From positions 1 through 22,323 of IMG/VR virus record IMGVR_UViG_3300031688_000145: 22,323 nt of DNA, one strand, 5' to 3'. A program made the translations under genes and the position numbers. Shown piece after piece: positions 1 to 9,557 of the stretch (its first letter is position 1; each line of letters starts with the position of its first letter). The stretch comes from a virus. The notes below the pieces were generated by a model that worked only from the letters and a program-made list of their open reading frames with translations, was not told where the DNA came from and searched no databases.

Positions 1-155
1 GTAGTTTCTTCAACTATAGGTTCTTCTTCTTCTTCTTCTTCAAACCAAGAACCATTTTCTGCTTTTTTTAATTTATATGTTTCAATATATTCATTAAAAG
101 AAATACCTAATTCCTCTGCAGCTTTTATTATTTCTTCTTCTGTATAATTTTCCAT
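1..155 (-). CDS. Partial acidic protein, N-terminal 51 residues only
   Basis: The gene opens with ATG at 155 and runs off the left edge of the window. The stop of the upstream 406-aa gene overlaps its start as TAATG, so the two are probably translationally coupled, and this supports the start. The visible part is helical and acidic (MENYTEEEIIKAAEELG), followed by GSWF and a run of seven Glu (residues 39-45) encoded by seven perfect GAA codons. I do not recognise a domain. Its place after the internal-virion-like and 406-aa genes is where short-tailed phages often encode large ejected virion proteins, but the visible portion cannot show that. The reading frame is secure; the function is unknown. 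Confidence 0.75.
   Translation of the reverse strand, partial: MENYTEEEIIKAAEELGISFNEYIETYKLKKAENGSWFEEEEEEEPIVEET
21..41. repeat. Seven-copy GAA (TTC) trinucleotide tract
   Basis: Seven perfect TTC units on the plus strand encode Glu39-Glu45 of the partial acidic protein on the minus strand. Changes of copy number would stay in frame, so it would alter length but not switch the gene off. Confidence 0.8.
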
Positions 156-1375
156 TAAGCTTTATTTTTTTGATGAGGTAAAAGCTTTACATCTGTTCCT
201 ATAGTTTCAGGAGCTGATGATGCTACTATTTCTTCTGTATTTGAAGTAGAATATATATTTTTATCTTCTTGATATCCAGGTAAATAATTTGCTTTACCCC
301 AGTCAATAAAAGAAGCTTCAACAAGTCCAGAGCTTTCAGGCGTTAACCTATAATTACCAACGTAATCTAAGTCTTTTTTAGGATATTTCTTTTCGTTGTT
401 TAATCTAGATGCATATTGTAAATAAGTTATATTTAAATCATTATATTCTTCTAAACCTAAAGCACTACCTCCACCTGATAATCCAATAGCTTTACCAGCT
501 AATTTTCTTTGAAACTCCATAGATTTTTTTTGATCTAAATACTGTACTGTTTTTCTTATAGTTTTATTACCATCTTTGCTTTTTTCATCTATAACTTCAG
601 TTTTTGTTTCATCAATAAAACTTGGATTAAAACCATTAGATGCAGGACTTAATAATTCCATTTCAGAAACAATAGGTTGTATTTCTTTACTCCAATTGTT
701 TAATGTTGGTGCATCTTGATTTATTGTATTCATAACATTAAAAGGTTCAATATAACCATCAACAAATGCCATTAACACAGGTTGATCATACCTGTCAAAT
801 TCTTGAAAATATGTAGGTTCTGGATATAATTCTCCACTACTTCCAACATAACCTCCTAACAACATATCTTTAAGTGATTGATTTTTATAAACTTCTTGAG
901 ACCAGTCTGTTGTAGGAGCTCCGGTATAAGTACCACCTATAACATTTTTTTTACCAGTTTTTTCAGGTAAATAAGTTTGTTTCCATTCTTCTAATGCTTT
1001 TATTGATCCTACAGAAGCTGTTATTTTTTTATCAGCTTGACTCATTTGATAAGATGCATTTTTTCTTTCTTCAGGAGTTTTAGCTTTATTTAATTGAGTA
1101 CTCCAATAAAATTTATCATTAATATCTTTATCAGTCATTTGAAACCAACTATCAGATTTACCACCAAAATTTCCTTGTCTTGATATTATTTCGTCTTTTT
1201 TATTTAACTCAGCTGATTCTTGATTTATTTGAATAAGATTAGCTTGTTTTATTTCAGGCGCTTCTTTATCTAAGGAACTTCTATAATGTGAAGCAATTTT
1301 TTGAGCTAAATCTTCACTTGGCGTAAAAATATCTGGTTTATTTTGTTCTTTATTATCTTTTTTATTCATATCCAT
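155..1375 (-). CDS. Hypothetical hydrophilic virion-cluster protein, 406 aa
   Basis: This is a soluble, charged protein with no signal peptide or membrane segment. The first ~100 residues are Lys/Asp/Asn/Gln-rich and probably helical (MDMNKKDNKEQNKPDIF). The middle (about 145-240) is richer in Gly, Tyr and Pro, and residues ~265-330 return to a charged helical pattern with a GLSGGGSALGLEEY turn. I recognise no family or catalytic motif. It starts 6 bases after the Ala-rich 245-aa gene and ends in a TAATG coupling to the next gene. It therefore belongs to the distal tail/internal-virion part of the operon, and an internal or ejected virion protein is the likeliest role by position only. A second in-frame ATG lies two codons in, so the start could be residue 1 or 3. 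Confidence 0.8.
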   Translation of the reverse strand: MDMNKKDNKEQNKPDIFTPSEDLAQKIASHYRSSLDKEAPEIKQANLIQINQESAELNKKDEIISRQGNFGGKSDSWFQMTDKDINDKFYWSTQLNKAKTPEERKNASYQMSQADKKITASVGSIKALEEWKQTYLPEKTGKKNVIGGTYTGAPTTDWSQEVYKNQSLKDMLLGGYVGSSGELYPEPTYFQEFDRYDQPVLMAFVDGYIEPFNVMNTINQDAPTLNNWSKEIQPIVSEMELLSPASNGFNPSFIDETKTEVIDEKSKDGNKTIRKTVQYLDQKKSMEFQRKLAGKAIGLSGGGSALGLEEYNDLNITYLQYASRLNNEKKYPKKDLDYVGNYRLTPESSGLVEASFIDWGKANYLPGYQEDKNIYSTSNTEEIVASSAPETIGTDVKLLPHQKNKA

Positions 1376-1381
1376 GATTAA

Positions 1382-2119
1382 TTATCCTTTCATTAATGCA
1401 CCTAATCCTTGACCAGCTAAACCAGAAGCAGCAGAAAATACCCCAGCCATAGCATTACCTTCAGCAGCACCAGCTGCAGCAGCTTCTTGGTTTGCGGATG
1501 CTTCTTGACCTGTTTTTCTAGCTATTTTTCTATTAATTCTGTCTTGTTGTTCTTCATACACATAAGCTTTACCTTGAGCTGTTGCATTTTGTATTCTTTG
1601 ACCTTCACTAAATTGAGCATCTTGAACTTTAGAAGACTCGTCCATTCTTATATTTTGTAATCTTTCTTCACCTTTAATACGAGATTGTTCTCTCATTGTT
1701 TGATTTGCTACTTCTTGAGTTTCAATCGTATTAGAGACACCTTGTTTGCTTTTAAGCGCAGCTTGAGCTAATGCGGTTGCACCTCCAGCTGAAGCTCCAG
1801 TAGAAGCTAAAGTATCTAAAGTATTTGCTAAAGCTATATCAGCTTCTTCTGCTTGCATTTCAGCAGCTCCAGTTGCTACAGATAAATTCATTAAATTATT
1901 AGACGCCATACTACTATTATCTTTAATAGCGCCTGATAGATCAGTCATATCCGCGTAAGGATTAACAACAGCTCCTCTACTATTTTCTAAACTTGTAATC
2001 TCTCTATCTAATCGAGCTGCTTTTCTTTCAGCGTCTCTTCTTGCTTTTTTAGATTTACTAGCTCCAAAAAGTGAACCACCTAATTTTACAAGAGCACCTC
2101 CTGCCATTACCCAAGTCAT
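1382..2119 (-). CDS. Putative internal virion (DNA-ejection) protein, Ala-rich, 245 aa
   Basis: The protein is Ala/Gln/Ser-rich and predicted almost wholly helical. It has a glycine-rich hydrophobic N-terminus (VMAGGALVKLGGSLFGASK), a basic stretch (KSKKARRDAERKAARLDRE, ~22-40), long amphipathic helices to ~190 and a Gly/Ala C-terminus (FSAASGLAGQGLGALMKG). This architecture (small hydrophobic end segments around a helical Ala/Gln body) is typical of internal virion proteins ejected by short-tailed phages, such as T7 gp14 or P22 gp7, which insert into or span the host envelope at infection. No catalytic motif is visible. Its place after the tail genes agrees with this. A second start at Met5 would give MAGGALVK..., which also looks natural. 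The function is inferred from composition and context; an unrelated helical structural protein remains possible. Confidence 0.6.
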   Translation of the reverse strand: MTWVMAGGALVKLGGSLFGASKSKKARRDAERKAARLDREITSLENSRGAVVNPYADMTDLSGAIKDNSSMASNNLMNLSVATGAAEMQAEEADIALANTLDTLASTGASAGGATALAQAALKSKQGVSNTIETQEVANQTMREQSRIKGEERLQNIRMDESSKVQDAQFSEGQRIQNATAQGKAYVYEEQQDRINRKIARKTGQEASANQEAAAAGAAEGNAMAGVFSAASGLAGQGLGALMKG

Positions 2120-2154
2120 ATTAGTATTGTTTTTTTAATTAAAATCATATTTAT

Positions 2155-2610
2155 TTATTTATTATTTTGATTTAAAACAACTTTAGGATCATTGAAGTCT
2201 TTAGCTATAACTTCTTCTTGAACTTCTTTAATTGTTTTTTTATCTGTAGGATGTACGGTTATAAGAATAGTATCTTCGTGTGTTATTATAATTCTTTTAG
2301 TGCCTGGTTTTGTTATACCTTGATAAGGTGCTTTTATTCTTTCAGTACCATCAGGCGATATTATTGTAACATCACCAATCATAAAAAAAAATGGATGTTC
2401 TTGTTTATGTATTTGAGTTGTTAATGTTTGTCCTTTAGGCATTAAGATTTCTCTTATATAACAATCTTTTATAAAAGTATGTTTTACTGGGTTTTTTTTA
2501 TCACAAGCTTCTTGACCACTAAAAGAATCTTTAGTTTTAATTAATGCTTTTTCAAATTCTTCTATTGCTTGTCTAAATCTTTTAGTTTTATTTAAATCTT
2601 CTATTTCCAT
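2155..2610 (-). CDS. Cupin-like phage protein, 151 aa
   Basis: A helical N-terminus (to ~30) is followed by a compact beta-rich core that reads as a cupin-type barrel: CYIREILMPKGQTLTT, then the HKQEHP pair of histidines, then FFFMIGDVTIISPDGTE, PYQGITKPGTKRI and DTILITVHPT. The His-x3-His spacing and the following GDV strand match cupin motif 1 in outline, but a full metal-binding set (the Glu and the second-motif His) is not obvious. It may therefore be a structural cupin. Small cupin-like proteins of this pattern occur in many marine phage structural clusters, where their role is not established; this statement is from memory. The gene lies between the tail and internal-virion genes with 10- and 35-base gaps. 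Confidence 0.65.
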   Translation of the reverse strand: MEIEDLNKTKRFRQAIEEFEKALIKTKDSFSGQEACDKKNPVKHTFIKDCYIREILMPKGQTLTTQIHKQEHPFFFMIGDVTIISPDGTERIKAPYQGITKPGTKRIIITHEDTILITVHPTDKKTIKEVQEEVIAKDFNDPKVVLNQNNK

Positions 2611-2620
2611 TTAATGTAAT

Positions 2621-4114
2621 TTAATATGCAGATTCTACGTAATCCGAAGATGCAGCAAATAATTCTTTCATACCACCAAGGTCCGTTGTTAAATCTGTAG
2701 ATATTTTAACTGTAGCAAAATAACCTTTTATACCAGTCATTGAAGTTCCAAAAACTATTTCTCCAGGTGCAGCAATGCTATTATTAACTAAATTAGACAT
2801 GTATTTATTTTCTTTTCTAGTAAAACCTGCTCTAAATATTGGAGGATTTAGTGCGGCTGGAAAAACATTACCATATAAAACCGGATCATCATATGCACCT
2901 TCATTATAACTATATACAGCTGGTATTTGAACTCCAGAGCTGTTAGTTGCTGTTGTTATGTCTTGAGTATTTACGATAGTATAATCGTTGAATTCAGGTA
3001 TGGTTTTTATATATCCTATACCGGTAAAATCTGAAGCAAAAGAATCAACTTGCCAGCCATTACTACCTTCGTAATTTACAGTTTTAAATACTTTTGATAA
3101 ACTAACTTTTGGATTAAATATAAATTCTACGCTAGACTTATACTGTGTTCCATAAAATTTTGATCTAGGTTGACTAGCTACATAGTGTTGGTATAAACTA
3201 GAACTATTATTTTCATCAACAGCGTTAGGACCGGCAGTATAAAATTTAGATTTTAAACTTATAGGTTTAGCTGGTTTATAGCTATACAAACTAGTCCAAC
3301 CTTGTACTGATTCATCAAAAGATAAAGTATTGTATGTTGCTGTACCTGGAGTTTCACTATAATATTGTATTGATAATAAATATTGTTTACTATATATATC
3401 CCAACCACCAATTAATCTTCCTTCACCCATAGCTCCAAATTGATCTCTAAAAAAATCAATCATACCATAATTAGATATTTCAACTATACCATTTGTTTGC
3501 AGTCTTAATACTGCGTTTCTATCTTTATCAGTAAAATATTTATTTTGACCATAAACAGCAAAACTTTCAGGGTTTTTACTTATACCAAATTCTCCTGGAA
3601 AAGCTGTTAAAGGACCAATTACTACAGCGCCTGTTGCTGTTAATTGACCACCTTCAGCTGTGTATATAGCATCTTTATCTATTAATGCTCTTGTTACTTT
3701 TTTTTCTTGAAATATTATTAAATTAGTATCTTCAGCATAAAGTTTTTGTATTGATCCATTTATAGGATCTACACTTTTAGTAATATCATCTCCTACAGAA
3801 AACACATTAGTATTGTTAATACCTGTTCTAGAATTAAATATTCCAGAATATATAAGAGCATTACCTCTTATTGATGAATTAGGGTTTTCTTCAACTAAAT
3901 AAGCTTTAACGCCATAATTTGTACTCGTGTTATTGTAACCGCCTCTAATTCTAGCTTCTTCAACAGCCCAATTTTGAATATTAGGATTATTAGGATTTAT
4001 TTGTGGATATGTTGTATCACCATTAGATCCATTCCAAGCATTATCACTTGACCCATTTACTGTTTTACGTAAAATAAAACTATTAAAATATTTAACTTCT
4101 ACGGTTGCTCCCAT
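2621..4114 (-). CDS. Tail stabilisation/nozzle-type structural protein, C-terminal part of the family, 497 aa
   Basis: A beta-rich virion protein with no cysteines. Motifs that I associate with the distal half of large nozzle/stabilisation proteins of marine and crAss-like short-tailed phages are visible: VEEARIRGGYNNTSTNYGVK (51-70), ALIYSGIFNSRTGINN (86-101), KLYAEDTNLIIFQEKKV (124-140), LIDKDAIYTAEGG (144-156), FGISKNPESFAVYG (176-189), KYFTDKDRNAVLRL (192-205) and VEISNYGMIDFFRD (211-224). The proximal half of that family is encoded by the preceding gene, so the two products probably act together at the tail. The start is firm: three stop codons (TAATAATAA) sit just upstream in the A/T leader. 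There is no sign that it is a damaged remnant. Confidence 0.65.
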   Translation of the reverse strand: MGATVEVKYFNSFILRKTVNGSSDNAWNGSNGDTTYPQINPNNPNIQNWAVEEARIRGGYNNTSTNYGVKAYLVEENPNSSIRGNALIYSGIFNSRTGINNTNVFSVGDDITKSVDPINGSIQKLYAEDTNLIIFQEKKVTRALIDKDAIYTAEGGQLTATGAVVIGPLTAFPGEFGISKNPESFAVYGQNKYFTDKDRNAVLRLQTNGIVEISNYGMIDFFRDQFGAMGEGRLIGGWDIYSKQYLLSIQYYSETPGTATYNTLSFDESVQGWTSLYSYKPAKPISLKSKFYTAGPNAVDENNSSSLYQHYVASQPRSKFYGTQYKSSVEFIFNPKVSLSKVFKTVNYEGSNGWQVDSFASDFTGIGYIKTIPEFNDYTIVNTQDITTATNSSGVQIPAVYSYNEGAYDDPVLYGNVFPAALNPPIFRAGFTRKENKYMSNLVNNSIAAPGEIVFGTSMTGIKGYFATVKISTDLTTDLGGMKELFAASSDYVESAY

Positions 4115-4146
4115 AATTTATTATTACTTATTTATTTAATTAATTA

Positions 4147-7100
4147 CTATGTTAGAACCCATAAATAATTATCTGATATAGCACCTAGGCTAGGTATTCT
4201 ATTACAATTTCTTAATTTTACAATAGCTTGAGTACCGTCTTGGCTCCAATTAATAGTACCATTAGTTACATCTATAGAATTAACTTGTTGATATGCTTGA
4301 TTAGGTATAGTTGTTAAACCATAGTAAATATATACAGTTGTTGATGCAAGACCACTTATAGCCAAGGTTGATCCTTCAGGTATAACATCAGAATTTACAA
4401 AAGCTCTAGCTAATAATTCCGCATAACCAGGAGCAGTAGCACTTGTGTTAGAGGTGTTTGAAAAACTCCAAGATATATCAAGCCCAGTGTTGTTTTCTAC
4501 AGAAGTAAGTGTATAACTTCCACCAAATAAAGTTGAGTTATTAGGAGCTGAAGGCGTAGGTACCGCTGTAGCTAATTCAGCAGAACAAGGTTTAGCTGTT
4601 TTTATTTTCTTTTTACCAAATTGATCAAATTCAGCAGTCCATTTTCTTTGAAAATCAAATGATTCAGATATTGGAACACCAGCAGCCCTAGTGTTTGAAG
4701 ATTCATTACCGTATCTTACATTAATGTTTGATAAACCACCTGGATTTTCAACAACTGGATTTGCTACACCACTGTATGCATAATATCTATCTTCATTAGC
4801 GACAGGTGTCCAAGGTGTTGTACAAGACGTATCTGTATAAAACTGAGTTACATATCTAAATCCCCATTCTCTAGCATAAACAGTTGTATTAGGTATTTGT
4901 TGTTCAGCATCATTTCTACTTGTGTAAGCTCCACTTGTTACATAATAAGCAAAAGAAGTTACAGAAGAATCACCTAATTGTTCAATAATATTAGGACCTG
5001 AGTATTTATTAAAAAGTTGTGTTGGATTATAAAAATCTCCAAAACTTAAAAAAGCTGTTATATTTGTTTGAGCACCACCAACACCCTCATTACTATAAAT
5101 TCCAGACGGAGGGCAAGTATCACCAAAAGCATTAGGCAAAGGAGAAACTGCTTCATTAGGACTAACAGGTGTATTAGATCCTTGAGGAAATCTTACCACT
5201 AATCTATATTCTCCAAATTTATCTAGAGGATAATCACTAGCTGGAGTTCCAACATTACCGTCAACATCTCTATACGCTTGGTTTTTACCTACAACAAACA
5301 TTTTACTACCTGTTGTTTGTATAGTCTGTAAATCACTATCAGATCTTCCAGCAACCTTAGCTTCAAAAGCATCTTCAAGAGAAAAAAATCCTTGACCACT
5401 TTGAGGTGATGGTATTGATGCCTGATTTTCTTTGTCTAAAACACCTTGATTTAGAGTAAAACTATTTGAATTTGGACTAACATCATAATTATTTGTTTGA
5501 GTACCACCAAATCTACAACTAGAACCTTCAACATCTTTAGCTGTTGCCCAAGTAGAAGTAGGAGTACCATTAGCGTCTGTTGTTCTATATTGTAAAAAAC
5601 TAGGCCATATAGCTGAAGGATTATCATTAATACCAGGATGTAAGCCATATTGTTCAAAATTATAACTAACAATTATATAAGCACTACCTTCTGTTAAAGG
5701 TTGTTGTTGTGGACCTCCTAATGAAAATGAAGAAGCTTGATCAAAAACTTCTCCTTCTAAACCACTATTATCAGCATTAATTGGTGTTGTTCCATTTCTA
5801 TTTGTATTATAAAGTTTCCAATTGCTACAAGAACCACTCATTGCTAGTGAAGTTTGACTAACATTTCTAGGATCATTAATAGTATCTATATTAGGATTAT
5901 ACAAAGGACCACCAGATGTACCAAATGGAGTTCTGTTTGCATTTGGAACAGCAGGACCAAGTACTGGATTAGCGTCACCAATAGTATTGTTTACTTTAGC
6001 CCAATAAAAACCAGAAGATTCAAAACCACCATTTATACACATGTTTTTTATTTGATAAAAGTATGGGTTTAAATTCACGGTAGGATAACCAGTACTTCCA
6101 TTAATAGATGTGATACAACTTGTTGTTGCGCTACCACCAAGTGTAGTAGAACTAGTACCAGCATCTGTAAGTGTTACGTCTATTGTATATGTGCCTCTAA
6201 GAACCCCTGTTTCTTCAGATAAAATACCATCACCATTTGGCTGGGTTGTTATTATAAGAGGTACAGCTCCAGGTTCTCCAACAGCAGGACTTTGAGAAGC
6301 TATAGCCCAAGTTAAATTATCTTTATTATTAGTTGTATCCGCAGAACCATTGGTTCCAGTAAAAGTGTATATATTACCTGTTTGACCTATAGGTATAGGT
6401 ATACTAACTGGACAATCTATTATTGGCTTTAAATTTTTTAATTTTTCTGTTAATATTATTGTTGTAGGAAATCTATCTTCTTCTGCTACAGATAAATCTA
6501 TCACTTCAAAACTAAAACTAAAAGAATCACGCACAGGAGAGTCTTGCATGTAATTAAAAAATGTATTAGCTGATATTGCTATATAATATCTATCAGGTGT
6601 TTGTAGTCCACCAGCACCTGCTAGTTTTACTAATGTAAATCTATCTGTTGCATCTTCAAGCAACCCATTAGTAACTTTAAAATTATTTATTTCACTTTCA
6701 ACCACAGGTGATTTAGTACCCGCAGTTACAGTATATGGAAAAAACGATATAATAGATGCTGGCTGATTAGTATAACCTGTTACAGAATCATAAATAGCAT
6801 TAGGAGATTGATCAGGCTGTATATCTTCATAAAGATTAAAAGTCCAGCTTTTAGGAGCCAACTGCATATCAGTATTTGTTGTAAAACCTTGTATACCTAT
6901 GCTTGTTAATTCTATAGCTTCATTTAATTGTAATATAGTTCCTGTTGTTGATGTTTCCCAATAAATATCTATTTTTGATTCAAAAGGAGTGGTTTCATAT
7001 ATACCTAAGACTATATCGTAAGTGCTAGCTGCCATTGGTAAAGAACCTATAGGGTTTGAAATATCTGTTTGAGTTGTTCTAGCTAATAATGGATTTGACT

Positions 7101-9552
7101 CTGTTTGGTATATTTCTAAATATTTATCTATAGGAGTCGCTATATTAGAAAGCAAATCATTTTGTTCACCTATAGTACTTACTGTATCGGCTATAATACC
7201 AGGATTAAATTGAATATTATAACTAGGTGCTGCTGAGACATTAGGTGTTACTCTTCCATATAATTGAACTGCACTTCTAAATTGCTTTTGCTCTGGACCA
7301 ACTTCTGTTAAATCCCTAGGTACTTTATTTATATTATCATTTAATAATGTAATTAAATTAATAGTATTCACAGGATCACTTATCGTTAGTGAATCAGATG
7401 CCTCTTTAGGATAACCATTTAATATACCTGGTAGGTATACATTATAATATTCTTGCTCTTGTTGTTTAACTACTATTTTATAAGAATACCATCCTAATGG
7501 ATTATATTCATCAACAGTAGGATCTCCATTATATAAACCAGGCCATCCACTTGCTAGATTGTGTGCATTTTTATCTATAGGTTGATTAAATAATACTTTT
7601 AAAGAATCACCTATCCACGAGTGTATATCATTGCCTATTGCCGAGGTTGTGCTTTCCACATTGTAAGGAAAATATATAGTATCTCCAACAAAAGAAATTC
7701 CCTCGTCACCAGAACCTTGCTTGCTTGCAGATGAAAGAATTGTAGTAGAAGATCTTCCAAATTTATCAGAAAAAACAATACCTACTTGATAATTTCTATT
7801 TTGTTTCAAAGTATGCATTGGATATTCTCTTATAGACGTTCTTTCTAATGAAGGCAATACCGGTTGAGAAATAGAACTTACTGAAAAACTATATTTATTA
7901 GATGCACCTACATTGTAATTAATAGTACTAGGTGGTGTATGTTTGTTTTGAAAATTACCATAAACAACTCTATTACTTATTAATTCTTGAGTTAAAGCTC
8001 TTACTGGTACTTTGTCATAAACTCTTACTAAATCACCTGTAGGTAATGTTTTAAAAGGTTTTGTTCCTTGATAATTATAAGATAATACGTCGTTATAGGT
8101 TCCATCTAAATTTTTACCTAATTCTTCAAAACCATTGTTTCCAGACCTAGGTATAGAATCAACAACCTGTACCGCTTGCCTATCGGATTCTTTGTATAAT
8201 ATTTCTATTTCATTTATTTTTAAAGAAGTAGCAATTTGATTAGCTTTCAAGCCAACATTATTTATATCTAAAGGTAGTGGTATTTGTAAAAATATATTAT
8301 TAACTTTATTTTCCATAAAATTAACAATAGTACTTCTATATGCTTTGTCTTCGTCACCACTTAAAAAATAACCATCTTGTTTAGGTATAAAAGCAGGTTG
8401 AGTAAAAGGAGCCATTATAGAAACTTCACCATCTTCATATTTAAATCTATAGCTAAATCTTACGAATTTATCTTCTAAAAAATCAGGATCTCCGTTAAAA
8501 TTAGGATTATAATTTCTATTTGTAGTAGCACCAGGTGTAGCCGCTACGTGAGTTTCGCCAGGATTCATTTTACTACTAGCATCAATCATGCTGGTAACGT
8601 ATTGATCTATGTAATCGGTACCCCAAGTTGTTTGATTAAAAAATATAGTGGTACCAGCTGGAATAATTGCATCAACTTTACCCGCTGCAACTGTTATAGT
8701 TGTAGGCGTATAACCATCTAATGTGGTTCCAGTAACTAAACCAGCGCTGGCATTTAATGATGTTGTTAATTTAGCACCTAATAATGCTGTATTTAAAACC
8801 CCACTAGGCCCTTTTGCGCCTGGGTTTATACCCTTAAATCCATCAGATTTTAAAACTATACTAGTAGCGTTAATAATTGTTTCTGTTTCTGTAATACCAC
8901 TACCACCATTAGATAGAAAAAGACTGTTATCTTTATAATAAAGCTCTATAGGTTGAAAAGGAGAATATGTTGCTACAGATATTTGATCTTCAGATATATA
9001 ATATGTTGGTGTTGTTGATGATGATGGAGATCTTTCTAAAGCTCTTAATACATTTATTTTACGTGGTTGGTTTCTATTGTCAGTAAAAAATAATATATCT
9101 TCTAATAAGTTAACAGAATTTATAAGAAAATTTTGAGAGAAATTTAAAAAAGCTCCTTCTACTAGTTTAGTTCCTATAGCTGTAACCGTATTATAAACAT
9201 ATATATAGTTGTTAGCTTCTTTTGAATAATTTAAATTTTGAGAATTATAATCAGCAGCATCTAATTCATTATAATCAGTTAAAAATATATAAAGATTATC
9301 ACTTAAGTTATCCGTATACATTCCTATTGTTTTTAGTTTAGGAATTATTACTTCTACACCACCTACTATTTGTTTTGAAAAATCAATTAATTTAAGGTTT
9401 CCTAAAGTATTCTCTAAAGCACCAACATCAGCACCTTCGGATTTACTAACTTGTATATTAACTCCTTCACGATATTCACCATTTGGTAATAACCTGGCAT
9501 CCAGGTCTTTATTCATTTTGGATTTAATAAACGAATTTTTAACTTCTGCCAT
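4147..9552 (-). CDS. Large tail nozzle/stabilisation protein with cysteine-containing C-terminal extension, 1801 aa
   Basis: This is the largest gene in the window. The N-terminus FIKSKMNKDLDARLLPNGEY (8-27), SEGADVGALENTLGN (38-52) and FFTDNRNQPRKIN (155-167) are hallmarks, as I remember them, of the tail stabilisation or nozzle protein of marine/crAss-like podoviruses, functionally comparable to T7 gp12 or P22 gp10. LKINEIEILYKESDR (~440-460) and the beta-rich region to ~1040 continue that core. The first ~1046 residues contain no cysteine, while the remaining ~750 contain nine. That C-terminal part begins at PIIDCPVSIPIPIGQTG and looks like Ig/cadherin-like or adhesin beta domains (TFTGTNG, LTWAIASQ, GTYTIDVTLTD). 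It may contact the host surface. The gene starts 5 bases after the connector gene and stops with TAG at 4147. Tail location is confident; the receptor-binding idea is inference. Confidence 0.75.
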   Translation of the reverse strand: MAEVKNSFIKSKMNKDLDARLLPNGEYREGVNIQVSKSEGADVGALENTLGNLKLIDFSKQIVGGVEVIIPKLKTIGMYTDNLSDNLYIFLTDYNELDAADYNSQNLNYSKEANNYIYVYNTVTAIGTKLVEGAFLNFSQNFLINSVNLLEDILFFTDNRNQPRKINVLRALERSPSSSTTPTYYISEDQISVATYSPFQPIELYYKDNSLFLSNGGSGITETETIINATSIVLKSDGFKGINPGAKGPSGVLNTALLGAKLTTSLNASAGLVTGTTLDGYTPTTITVAAGKVDAIIPAGTTIFFNQTTWGTDYIDQYVTSMIDASSKMNPGETHVAATPGATTNRNYNPNFNGDPDFLEDKFVRFSYRFKYEDGEVSIMAPFTQPAFIPKQDGYFLSGDEDKAYRSTIVNFMENKVNNIFLQIPLPLDINNVGLKANQIATSLKINEIEILYKESDRQAVQVVDSIPRSGNNGFEELGKNLDGTYNDVLSYNYQGTKPFKTLPTGDLVRVYDKVPVRALTQELISNRVVYGNFQNKHTPPSTINYNVGASNKYSFSVSSISQPVLPSLERTSIREYPMHTLKQNRNYQVGIVFSDKFGRSSTTILSSASKQGSGDEGISFVGDTIYFPYNVESTTSAIGNDIHSWIGDSLKVLFNQPIDKNAHNLASGWPGLYNGDPTVDEYNPLGWYSYKIVVKQQEQEYYNVYLPGILNGYPKEASDSLTISDPVNTINLITLLNDNINKVPRDLTEVGPEQKQFRSAVQLYGRVTPNVSAAPSYNIQFNPGIIADTVSTIGEQNDLLSNIATPIDKYLEIYQTESNPLLARTTQTDISNPIGSLPMAASTYDIVLGIYETTPFESKIDIYWETSTTGTILQLNEAIELTSIGIQGFTTNTDMQLAPKSWTFNLYEDIQPDQSPNAIYDSVTGYTNQPASIISFFPYTVTAGTKSPVVESEINNFKVTNGLLEDATDRFTLVKLAGAGGLQTPDRYYIAISANTFFNYMQDSPVRDSFSFSFEVIDLSVAEEDRFPTTIILTEKLKNLKPIIDCPVSIPIPIGQTGNIYTFTGTNGSADTTNNKDNLTWAIASQSPAVGEPGAVPLIITTQPNGDGILSEETGVLRGTYTIDVTLTDAGTSSTTLGGSATTSCITSINGSTGYPTVNLNPYFYQIKNMCINGGFESSGFYWAKVNNTIGDANPVLGPAVPNANRTPFGTSGGPLYNPNIDTINDPRNVSQTSLAMSGSCSNWKLYNTNRNGTTPINADNSGLEGEVFDQASSFSLGGPQQQPLTEGSAYIIVSYNFEQYGLHPGINDNPSAIWPSFLQYRTTDANGTPTSTWATAKDVEGSSCRFGGTQTNNYDVSPNSNSFTLNQGVLDKENQASIPSPQSGQGFFSLEDAFEAKVAGRSDSDLQTIQTTGSKMFVVGKNQAYRDVDGNVGTPASDYPLDKFGEYRLVVRFPQGSNTPVSPNEAVSPLPNAFGDTCPPSGIYSNEGVGGAQTNITAFLSFGDFYNPTQLFNKYSGPNIIEQLGDSSVTSFAYYVTSGAYTSRNDAEQQIPNTTVYAREWGFRYVTQFYTDTSCTTPWTPVANEDRYYAYSGVANPVVENPGGLSNINVRYGNESSNTRAAGVPISESFDFQRKWTAEFDQFGKKKIKTAKPCSAELATAVPTPSAPNNSTLFGGSYTLTSVENNTGLDISWSFSNTSNTSATAPGYAELLARAFVNSDVIPEGSTLAISGLASTTVYIYYGLTTIPNQAYQQVNSIDVTNGTINWSQDGTQAIVKLRNCNRIPSLGAISDNYLWVLT

Positions 9553-9557
9553 TTAAT

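Noticed and set aside
21-41. TTC tract considered as a CRISPR or phase-variation repeat
   Set aside because: It is a simple in-frame trinucleotide run encoding Glu; there are no spacers, and copy changes would not shift the frame.
4115-4146. Frameshift or assembly error joining the 1801-aa and 497-aa genes
   Set aside because: The gap contains stops in a row and a typical A/T leader before a good ATG, and neither protein end looks damaged. A simple one-base error would not join them.
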